This document shows positions 10,620 through 20,559 of a stretch of DNA of 64,000 nt, in pieces. The stretch is from Dallia pectoralis. Lineage: Eukaryota > Chordata > Actinopteri > Esociformes > Umbridae. Where the stretch lies: positions 1,748,012-1,812,011 of the forward strand of contig CM055728.1 in NCBI GenBank assembly GCA_029465975.1. Reading direction: 5' to 3'. A program made the translations under genes and the position numbers. The number at the start of each line of letters is the position of its first letter. Within the stretch, counting starts at the first letter, position 1. The notes beneath the pieces are model-generated. The model was not told the origin of the DNA and searched no databases. It worked only from the letters and a program-made list of their open reading frames with translations.

Positions 10620-11436
10620 GAGTTATGCATGATCACACCTGAGAAAACAGTCATCAACCTGGTAAACTCCTCTAACTGGATTTAGGTAAAAAAATGGATG
10701 ACTAATGTCTACTGACGGCACTATAGAACTGTCGATGAGCCTTACATAGATGTGGGCCTTCTTATCTCCTGTTATATATAATATATATATATATATATGC
10801 CTAAATGAAGAATACACACCAATGTGTTTGGGCTCATTTTATAGATTACAATGCATTGAGTAAGATTAAAGTGGAATGAAACAACATTAAGGTATATATC
10901 AAATGATTATTTACCCAAACACATGCATGCATTTAAAAAGAGTTAGGGTTAGAATTTGTTTCTAAAGTTGTTCACTACCTTCTATGTAAATTAAATGTGC
11001 ATTGATCACACCTGAGAAAATGAGTCATCAACAGGAATGTGAACTAAATGGCCCATTGAGTAAAGAAAGTGGGAGGAGTCACACTGTTGCTAATGCATTA
11101 TAAGTCATATAATTCTTATGGTATAATTTTTCATTTGAAATAGACTTTAATGTTGTTTTATTTAACTTTAATCTTACTCACTGCATTGTAATCTTTAAAA
11201 TGAGCCCAAACACGTTGGTGTTTATAGTTAATTAGACAGGCTAAAGAAATCTGCAGACATAGTGAAATCTGTAGAAGTACAACTAACAGGCGTACAATAT
11301 ATATCTACATTTCACTGTTTAAGCAGTAAACTCCTCTAACTGGATTTAGGTAAAAAAAATGGATGACTAATGTCTACTGACGGCACTATGGAACTGTCGA
11401 TGAGCCTTACATAGATGTGGGCCTTCTTATCTCCTG

Positions 11437-11481
<45 letters not shown>

Positions 11482-12117
11482 TAAATGAAGAATACACACC
11501 AATGTGTTTGGGCTCATTTTATAGATTACAATGCATTGAGTAAGATTAAAGTGGAATGAAACAATATTAAGGTATATGTCAAATGATTATTTACCCAAAC
11601 ACATATGCATGCATTTAAAGAGTTAGGGTTAGAATTTTTTTCTAAAGTTGTTCGCTACCTTATATGTAAATTAAATGTGCATTGATCACACCTGAGAAAA
11701 TGAGTCATCAACAGGAATGTGAACTAAATGGCCCATTGAGTACAGAAAGTGGGAGGAGTCACACTGTTGCTAATGCATTATAAGTCATATAATTCTTATG
11801 GTATAATTTTTCATTTGAAATAGACTTTAATGTTGTTTTATTTAACTTTAATCTTACTCACTGCATTGTAATCTTTAAAATGAGCCCAAACACGTTGGTG
11901 TTTATAGTTAATTAGACAGGCTAAAGAAATCTGCAGACATAGTGAAATCTGTAGAAGTACAACTAACAGGCATACAATATATATCTACATTTCACTGTTT
12001 AAGCAGTAAACTCCTCTAACTGGATTTAGGTAAAAAAAATGGATGACTAATGTCTACTGACGGCACTATGGAACTGTCGATGAGCCTTACATAGATGTGG
12101 GCCTTCTTATCTCCTGT

Positions 12118-12166
<49 letters not shown>

Positions 12167-12475
12167 TAAATGAAGAATACACACCAATGTGTTTGGGCTC
12201 ATTTTATAGATTACAATGCATTGAGTAAGATTAAAGTGGAATGAAACGATATTAAGGTATATGTCAAATGATTATTTACCCAAACACATATGCATGCATT
12301 TAAAAAGAGTTAGGGTTAGAATTTTTTTCTAAAGTTGTTTACTACCTTCTATGTAAATTAAATGTGCATTGATCACAGCTGAGAAAATGAGTTATCAACA
12401 GGAATGTAAACTAAATGGCCCATTGAGTACAGAAAGTGGGAGGAGTCACACTGTTGCTAAAGCATTATACGTTTT
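10620..12475 (+). repeat. R600 tandem array, about 2.8 units, between inverted copies A and B
   Basis: A unit of about 665-680 bp has landmarks 'ggatgactaatgtctactga' at about 10696, 11363 and 12043. Length varies through a (TA)n tract in each unit (about 10775, 11440 and 12120). Each unit contains an imperfect internal inverted repeat: 'gggctcattttatagattac' pairs with a later 'gtaatctttaaaatgagccc', 350-400 bp apart. Each also carries 'gttagggttag', a short telomere-like word. No coding sequence. Confidence 0.9.
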
Positions 12476-12479
12476 ATTA

Positions 12480-13753
12480 TTCTGCCCAATTGCCCATTAA
12501 GTCCTCATTAAATCAGAAAAGGAGGTTTTCCTATGAAATGACATACCAAGACAGGACAGAGATCATTTCTTGTTGACTAAGAGAGAAGAGAGCATACCAG
12601 AAAAGCAGATCTTTTTTTGGATACTCTGACCAAGGAACACAGGCTGGACTTCAAGACTTTATTTGGGTAAGGCAATTATTCTTAAAAAGTATACATTGAT
12701 AATTTCTTGTTATACTTCACTGTTAGTTCATCGGTGTGGACAAACAAATGCAAATATATTTTGTCTAATACTGCTTTTTTTCTTACTTTCCATAGATTAT
12801 TTTGAAAGTTTATTTCTACCAGTGATAATTCAAGCATTCTAAAATGCCTCCTGCAAAGAAAGAGTAAGTTGTTCATTTGGATTACAATTGCATATGTCTT
12901 TTGATGTAATATAATTCACTGTGACTCAGATTAAGTTACATTCAAAAACTAATATCATGCAAATATTTGTATTACAGGTCAAGGCTGCCAGTCTGCTGCA
13001 AGTATTGCAGCAAGGTTTCAGATACACTGATCCTGCATCTGAAACAGAAGTGCATGAAGGGTGCATCCACAGAGGACATCATGGCAGTGAGAGGTGAAGC
13101 CAGACAAGCAGTGTATTCACACATTAGGAAGGGAATGGTTGTAGACTACAACCTTCTGGAGGTCATGTTGGCTAACCCTGTAGATCGTTTGACGATAGTT
13201 CACTGGCTTGAGGAAACTGACCATGTGGTCACAAACAAGAAGTCTTTCCAAGAAATTGCCACCCAGTAAGTATTTTATTTCAAACTTGTCTCATCTGGGA
13301 AACTTTGTATTTGAGTAAGAATAACCTGTTAAAAACCATCTGTTTTCTCTTCCAGGGAAGTGGCAGGACAACAACCCCAGGACCAACTGAACAACCACAA
13401 CAACAACCGCAACAAGAATCAATTGAATCAGATAATTCTCAAACCCAAGGAGAAACTGGGAAAAGGTAAGCATTTACATTCAAACTAAAACAGTTATGTA
13501 TTTGTTTTGCTATGGAGAACATTACAGGTGAATAACATTTCTATTTATTTTACAGGCATGCAACTTTCATCACTGAGAAAAAGACTCCTGCAGAGTGTAC
13601 GACAGTCTTGAACGCTGCAAGGGTCAAATTTCTAGAGGTGTTTAGGAAGGCCAACGAGGGTCTCCCCATTTCTTCAGAGGAACAACGCTGGTACCTGTAC
13701 TACCTGGAGGCTCTGTTCATCCTCAAACACATGCAGCGTCCAGCTGTTGTTAG
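12480..13753 (+). pseudogene. SET/tyrosine-recombinase-like gene, copy B (5' part)
   Basis: Exons are: non-coding to 12666, then 12796-12863 with ATG at 12844, 12978-13265, 13356-13465 and 13556-13753 (broken). The third of these encodes the zinc-finger segment (C-x2-C ... H-x4-C) identically to copy D. Exon 13356-13465 is 110 nt against 111 in copies A and D: a C tract of four instead of five, which puts the next exon out of frame. Exon 5 stops at 13753, where a BEL/Pao LTR begins. Copies A and B are inverted relative to each other across the R600 array. Confidence 0.8.
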
Positions 13754-14340
13754 TGTACTGTCCTCCGTATGCGTTACTGGGCATATTTTGACAGCAAGCT
13801 AAACGTCTTCACCTCATCAAAACGTCAACACGGTCTTCATGTTCGTTTGTTTTTAATAAGTTGAATAAACACGTGAAACTGCAAAATACAAAGACAAAAA
13901 ATGTCTCATTACCAAACATAGCAATGCAATGCATGTTAATAATAAGCGATACCTTGTTATGTTAAGACCAACTGTACACAATCGCTATTTGCTACACAAC
14001 TCAATGGCTGTTAACAATGCCTAGTAAACCGATTAGCTACCATTTGTCATCCTCTTAAACGAATATAGCTAAACATCCCAAACTGTTAAAATAATCATCC
14101 TGACTCGAAGATATATCCAAAAGGAAACCAAAAACTTACTGACAAAGCTTCCAAAGGCATAAACGTTAGCAGATTGGAGCAGATGGTGAACAGATACTGA
14201 GCCGAACTGAGCATTGACTTCCTGAACTACGGGTCATGTGACAGGTCCCTGACCTGATAATTACAGTGTTTACACCAAATCACCACCAGAGGGCAAAACA
14301 CCAAATTAAAACCATACCAAGTTACAACTGTAACGGAACA
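13754..14340 (-). mobile_element. BEL/Pao retrotransposon 3' LTR
   Basis: The LTR is bounded by TG at 13754 and CA at 14340. It begins exactly where copy B exon 5 loses homology. On the minus strand it starts 'tgttccgttacagttg' and is preceded by a purine-rich 'agacgggag', the expected polypurine tract. Length is 587 bp. The other LTR is not in the window, so identity and target duplication cannot be checked. Confidence 0.75.
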
Positions 14341-14417
14341 CTCCCGTCTGGCATTACGAAATGCCACTATAATACAACACAATGACTTAGTATACTCAAA
14401 GCTTTGGAGATGCTTAT

Positions 14418-17041
14418 CTAAGCTTCTGCTGAAAGGAGTAGAACAGTCTCTGTGATGGGACGAAGAAAGAGCTTGCTCCCGCCTGGTTTAGAGACTTTAA
14501 CTTCAACTTTCCGGATCTTGCCATCTTTGCTGGGGATGGTCTTAGTGATCAGTCCCAAGGGCCATCTATTCCTTTCGGCTTGACTGTCCTTGAGGAGTAC
14601 GATACTTCCTGGTTTGATGTTGGGCTGGTTTGACTGCCATTTCCTTCTCGTTTGAAGAGAGGAAAGGTACTGTTTTCTCCACCTGTCCCAAAAGGTGTCT
14701 GCGAGTTGTTGAACTTGGAGCCATCGACGTTTGAAGAGGTCTTTGACTTTAGAGTTGCCAGGTGGAGAAGAGCAGAGGCTCACTTTCTGCGTAAGAAGTG
14801 TGGCAGGAGTGAGTATAAAGGGGTCCTCAGGGTCTTGCATTGATGATGGCGGCCACTTCTGCCATGAGAGTGGTAAGTGCTTCGTGAGTAAGCGTAGAAC
14901 TCTTTAGCTCTAGGAACATAGAGTCCAAGATTCTCCTTGCTATGCCTATCATCCTCTCCCAGGACCCACCCATGTGAGAGGCATGGGGTGGGTTGAATGT
15001 CCAGACACAGCCCTGACCCGACAGGTAAGTATTTACAGTGTTACTGTTGATGTTTGAAGGCATCTTCAGTTCCTTGCAAGCTCCGATGAAATTGGTCCCT
15101 CTGTCTGAGCGGATCTGTTTTGCTGGACCTCGGACTGAAAGGAAACGCCTAAGAGCATTGATGAAACTTGAGGTATCTAGGATTCGATGATTTCAATATG
15201 AACAGCTCTTACGCTCATACATGTGAATATTACAGCCCATCGTTTACTGTTAGCAAGTCCTCCTCTTGTTCGACGTGAAGCAACAGTCCATGGGCCGAAC
15301 ACATCTAGGCCGACATTCGTGAATGGAGGTTCGGTGGAGAGACGTTCTGCAGGAAGACTGGACATCTTCTGGACCTGTGTAGGGCCTCTGAGTCTTCGGC
15401 AGGTTACGCACTGGTGAATGACACTGTTCACACACCTTTTTCCACCGACTATCCAAAAGCCAGCTGTACGAACGGCTCCTTCTGTGAAGTGTCGTCCCTG
15501 GTGACGAGTCTGTTCGTGGTAATGCCTGATCAGCAGGGGTGCAACATGGTGCTTCCCTGGAACGAGTAAAGGGTTCTTTTCATGTTGTCCAAGTTTTGCT
15601 TCTGCAATCCGCCCTCCGACTCTAAGAAGGCCTTCCTCGTCAATGAATGGGTCTAAGGCTCTAAGCAAGCTGTCTTTAGGAATCTTTTCCTGTTTCCTGA
15701 TGCACTCCAGCTCTCTCGCATAGGTTTCTTCTTGGACTGCACGAACAATTATGTTCCTCGACTTTAAGAGCCCGTCGACCATGCACGATGTCTGACTGAT
15801 GCGTGAATTCTGTCGAGTACATGTTGTACTAGGTATGGGTTTCTTGAAGCGTTGAGCAACACGGGTAAGGTGAGTGATAGCGCGAGTCAGCGATTTCCAC
15901 GTGGAGAACCTTGAGAAGCGTAGAGATCCAAGCTGCTGTTCCTTGACTCTAGTCTTGTATGTGGACACGTGAGGACGGACCTCTACATCTGTGGAGGGTT
16001 CCACTAGCTTGAAGATATCGTTTTTAGGAGGTAAAGAAGGGCGCGCCAGGAATGTTGGACTCGATAACCATGTTGTCTCTGAGAGATAAGCTGCAGGAAT
16101 GAATCTCGTAGCATGATCGGCAGGGTTCTCGTCGGTAGGCACGTGTCGCCACTGTTCCGGATGAGTAGATCTTCGTATCCGGTTGACCCGATTGCTGACG
16201 TACACATAGAATCGTCGGGTCTCATTTGTGATGTAGCTCAATACTACCTTGCTGTCTGTGTGGAAGGTTGTAGCATCCAGTTTCATGTCGATCTCTGCGG
16301 TGATGAGCTCAGCCAACTCAACTGCCAACACTGCGGCGCATAGCTCCAGCCTTGGAATTGTATGTTCTGGGTGTGGGGCCAGTTTCGCTTTGCCCATGAT
16401 GAAGCCAACGTGGTTTTCTCCATCAACGTCTGTGACCTTCAGATAGGCGACTGCAGCTATAGCCTTGGTAGATGCATCGGAGAAGACACAGAGTTCTCTG
16501 CGTACTGCTTCTGTTGGTGAGATTTTTGTGTAGGCTCTAGGGATTTGAAGGTTTCTTAGCTCTTTCAAAGATTGCCTCCAAACGACCCATGGTTTCTCCA
16601 TTTCCTGAGGCAGAGGGGTGTCCCAGTTGCTGTTGGCCATTATGAGTTCTCTGAGTATAGACTTGCCTTGAATAGTGACGGGCGCCACGAATCCCAGTGG
16701 ATCGTATAGGCTATTCACTGTTGACAAGACTCCTCTGCGTGTGAATGGCTTGTCTTCTTCAATCACGTTAAAGGTGAAAGTGTCGGTCCTGAGGTCCCAA
16801 TTGAGGCCCAAGCTGCGTTGAATAGGCAAAGGGTCTGATCCTATGTCAAGGTCTTTGAGATCATTTGCGTGGTCTTGGCATGGGAAGGCCTCCATGACTT
16901 CTTTGCTGTTTGAAGCAATTTTATGCAATCTCAGGTTAGAGTTGGCAAGAATCTCTTGTGTTCTCTTCAACAGACCAACTGCAGCTTCGACGTCGGGAGT
17001 GACTTCAGGCCATCATCAACATAAAAGTTGCGTTCACGAAC
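14418..17041 (-). pseudogene. BEL/Pao retrotransposon pol, frameshifted
   Basis: Read from 17041 downward: reverse transcriptase YVDD motif (about 17014-17025); a frameshift just after; then a 597-residue open stretch (15177-16970). That stretch has an A17-type pol region, RNase H (motifs FSDAS, LELCAAVLAVEL, FHTDSK, NPADH), an HHCC-type zinc-binding region (Cys-x2-Cys at CVTC) and the start of the integrase core (GLDVFGPW). A frameshift at about 15178 makes a stop between 'IES' and 'LDTSSF'. Integrase continues with SDRGTNF (about 15090-15110) and the 14827-15063 segment (PPHASHMGGSWERMI). A further shift leads to 14418-14840, a C-terminal DUF5641-like domain ending next to the LTR. Order and motifs are BEL/Pao. 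At least three frame breaks make it inactive. The 5' part lies in or beyond the gap. Confidence 0.88.
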
Positions 17042-17541
17042 NNNNNNNNNNNNNNNNNNNNNNNNNNNNNNNNNNNNNNNNNNNNNNNNNNNNNNNNNNN
17101 NNNNNNNNNNNNNNNNNNNNNNNNNNNNNNNNNNNNNNNNNNNNNNNNNNNNNNNNNNNNNNNNNNNNNNNNNNNNNNNNNNNNNNNNNNNNNNNNNNNN
17201 NNNNNNNNNNNNNNNNNNNNNNNNNNNNNNNNNNNNNNNNNNNNNNNNNNNNNNNNNNNNNNNNNNNNNNNNNNNNNNNNNNNNNNNNNNNNNNNNNNNN
17301 NNNNNNNNNNNNNNNNNNNNNNNNNNNNNNNNNNNNNNNNNNNNNNNNNNNNNNNNNNNNNNNNNNNNNNNNNNNNNNNNNNNNNNNNNNNNNNNNNNNN
17401 NNNNNNNNNNNNNNNNNNNNNNNNNNNNNNNNNNNNNNNNNNNNNNNNNNNNNNNNNNNNNNNNNNNNNNNNNNNNNNNNNNNNNNNNNNNNNNNNNNNN
17501 NNNNNNNNNNNNNNNNNNNNNNNNNNNNNNNNNNNNNNNNN
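17042..17541. other. Assembly gap, 500 N
   Basis: Exactly 500 N. The left side is BEL/Pao pol on the minus strand. The right side is exon 7 of gene copy C on the minus strand. The missing BEL 5' end and LTR should be longer than the gap suggests, so the gap size is probably a placeholder. Confidence 0.95.
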
Positions 17542-18636
17542 GGAGTTCTTCAAAAACACAGACCTGATGTGTCTGTAGTATGTATTCAACCACTGTAACC
17601 AAGAGAAAGCTGGTTAAATCAGTTGCTTAAGATCTAAAATCTTAGATATACAATATGCATTTGGTGACATGTGTACTTACAGCCCTCTTCCTCCTCATCC
17701 AAAAACAAATGGTTGCCAGCTCCAGATTTGTTTTCCTTAACTCCAATCACAGACATTCTGCCATGACTGCCATGTTCCACTTTCCTTCGGCACCATTCTT
17801 CAACCTGCAAAATAAGCAGCAAAACATTGTTAAATCATAATGCAGAAATGAGTACATGAAAGATTCCTGAGAAAATCACAAACATGTTCACTTACCGTCA
17901 TGTTTCTAACAACAGCTGACGCTGCATGTGTTTGAGGATGAACAGAGCCTCCAGGTAGTACAGGTACCAGCGTTGTTCCTCTGAAGAAATGGGGAGACCC
18001 TCGTTGGCCTTCCTAAACACCTCTAGAAATTTGACCCTTGCAGCGTTCAAGACTGTCGTACACTCTGCAGGAGTCTTTTTCTCAGTGATGAAAGTTGCAT
18101 GCCTGTAAAATAAATAGAAATGTTATTCACCTGTAATGTTGTCCATAGCAAAACAAATACATAACTGTTTTAGTTTGAATGTAAATGCTTACCTTTTCCC
18201 AGTTTCTCCTTGGGTTTGAGAATTATCTGATTCAATTGATTCTTGTTGCGGTTGTTGTTGTGGTTGTTCAGTTGGTCCTGGGGTTGTTGTCCTGCCACTT
18301 CCCTGGAAGAGAAAACAGATGGTTTTTAACAGGTTATTCTTACTCAAATACAAAGTTTCCCAGATGAGACAAGTTTGAAATAAAATACTTACTGGGTGGC
18401 AATTTCTGGAAAGACTTCTTGTTTGTGACCACATGGTCAGTTTCCTCAAAAGCCAGTGAACTATCGTCAAACGATCTACAGGGTTAGCCAACATGACCTC
18501 CAGAAGGTTGTAGTCTACAACCATTCCCTTCCCCTAATGTGAATACACTGCTTGTCTGGCTTCACCTCTCACTGCCATGATGTCCTCTGTGGATGCACCC
18601 TTCATGCACTTCTGTTTCAGATGCAGGATCAGTGTA
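17542..18636 (-). pseudogene. SET/tyrosine-recombinase-like gene, copy C (middle exons)
   Basis: Exons by homology with copy D are: 17542-17592 (exon 7, partial), 17681-17804 (124 nt against 123), 17896-18102 (207 against 208), 18193-18302 (110 against 111, the same four-C tract as copy B) and 18393-18636 (exon 3, cut). Frames are broken in at least four places. Homology ends at 18636 inside exon 3, where R600 sequence starts, so a rearrangement removed the 5' end. Confidence 0.8.
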
Positions 18637-18952
18637 GAATTATATGACTTATAATGCATTAGCAACAGTGTGACTCCTCCCACTTTCTGTACTCAATGGG
18701 CCATTTAGTTCACATTCCTGTTGATGACTCATTTTCTCAGGTGTGATCAATGCACATTTAATTTACATAGAAGGTAGTGAACAACTTTAGAAAAAAATTC
18801 TAACCCTAACTCTTTTTAAATGCATGCATATGTGTTTGGGTAAATAATCATTTGATATATACCTTAATGTTGTTTCATTCCACTTTAATCTTACTCAATG
18901 CATTGTAATCTATAAAATGAGCCCAAACACATTGGTGTGTATTCTTCATTTA

Positions 18953-18985
<33 letters not shown>

Positions 18986-19645
18986 CAGGAGATAAGAAGG
19001 CCCACATCTATGTAAGGCTCATCGACAGTTCTATAGTGCCATCAGTAGACATTAGTCATCCATTTTTTTACCTAAATCCAGTTAGAGGAGTTTACTGCTT
19101 AAACAGTGAAATGTAGATATATATTGTACGCCTGTTAGTTGTACTTCTACAGATTTCACTATGTCTGCAGATTTCTTTAGCCAGCCTAATTAACTATAAA
19201 CACCAACGTGTTTGGGCTCATTTTAAAGATTACAATGCAGTGATTAAGATTAAAGTTAAATAAAACAACATTAAAGTCTATTTCAAATGAAAAATTATAC
19301 CATAAGAATTATATGACTTATAATGCATTAGCAACAGTGTGACTCCTCCCACTTTCTGTACTCAATGGGCCATTTAGTTCACATTCCTGTTGATGACTCA
19401 TTTTCTCAGGTGTGATCAATGCACATTTAATTTACATAGAAGGTAGTGAACAACTTTAGAAAAAAATTCTAACCCTAACTCTTTTTAAATGCATGCATAT
19501 GTGTTTGGGTAAATAATCATTTGATATATACCTTAATGTTGTTTCATTCCACTTTAATCTTACTCAATGCATTGTAATCTATAAAATGAGCCCAAACACA
19601 TTGGTGTGTATTCTTCATTTAGGCATATATATATATATCCTAACT
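18637..19645 (-). repeat. R600 array, about 1.5 units, reverse orientation
   Basis: This is the reverse complement of the unit at 10620-12475, with (TA)n at about 18957-18985 and 19625-19638. The second unit breaks off in its TA tract and jumps to 'cctaactctttttaaatgca' and then GC minisatellite, a visible rearrangement junction near 19640-19665. Confidence 0.9.
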
Positions 19646-19659
19646 CTTTTTAAATGCAT

Positions 19660-20300
19660 GCATATGTCTCCCTCCCTCCCAGCCTGGTCCCCTTCACAGG
19701 CCTGGTGGTGACCTTGTGTGACCTGTGGCAGCCATGTATGAGAACCAGGGCCCTGTCATGTCACCATGTACCCAGGGATAGATTCATGACAGTGGGGGTA
19801 ATTTCTCAGTGTTTCTCCCTGTCACAGAGTACCACATGCCCGGGTAACATGTTGGCATGTGACAGGCCTATCTGTGTGAACCAGGGCCATGTCCTGCCAC
19901 CATGTGCCCAGGATGGAGTGATGTAACTGGGGGGGAATGTATGTGTGTTTCCCCCTACTCTGTTATGGGGGTGTCTCTCTCCCATCTCTGGTACCCATAG
20001 ATGAGTACCACAGGCCCGTGTGACCTGTGCACCTGTCACAGGCCCATGCACGGTTATCCAGGGCCCTGTCCTGTCACCATGTACCCAGGAATAGAGTGAT
20101 GACAGTGGGGGTAATTCGTGTGTGTCTCTCCCTGTCACAGAGTGCCACATGCCCGGGTGACCTGTGTGTCAGCCATTTATGAGAACCAGGGCCCTGTCAT
20201 GTCACCATGTACACAGGGATAAAGTGATGACAGTGGGGTTAGTTTATGTGTGTCTCTCCCTATCACATAGTACCACATGCCCGGGTGACCTGTTGACCTG
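19660..20300 (+). repeat. GC-rich minisatellite array
   Basis: About five imperfect units of roughly 105-150 bp share 'ccagggccctgtc', 'accatgtacccaggg', 'gatgacagtgggg' and 'ccacatgcccgggtgacctg'. It lies directly 3' of gene copy D, as the shorter block at 7021-7245 does for copy A. Confidence 0.8.
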
Positions 20301-20419
20301 TGACAGGCCCATACAATATAGTTAATGTGATGTTGCCATGTTAACTCCTCTAGTAATGCAATGTTTTTTTGTTGTTGAAATAATTCAGCCAAGACTGTTG
20401 AGTAAATGAGAAAAAAATG

Positions 20420-20425
20420 TTTATT
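20420..20425 (-). promoter_or_regulatory. Candidate polyadenylation signal of copy D
   Basis: AATAAA on the minus strand, about 135 bp 3' of the stop codon of copy D. The equivalent hexamer is present in copy A. Positional inference only. Confidence 0.4.
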
Positions 20426-20559
20426 TAAATCAAGTGCAAGTGACATACTATTAAAATGTCACTTTGTAAATGGCAGAGAAATTGGATACACTTATACATA
20501 AAATATGTCTCTATGTGTTTACAGTCTTTGAACATTACAGTGTGCTATTCTTCTGATAT

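Noticed and set aside
10943..10953. Interstitial telomere
   Set aside because: Only about two TTAGGG-like units per satellite repeat. It is noted as a motif, not a telomere array.
16843..17602. Open frames that run through the N block
   Set aside because: Unknown bases are not sequence evidence. Only the flanking BEL pol and copy C exon are real.
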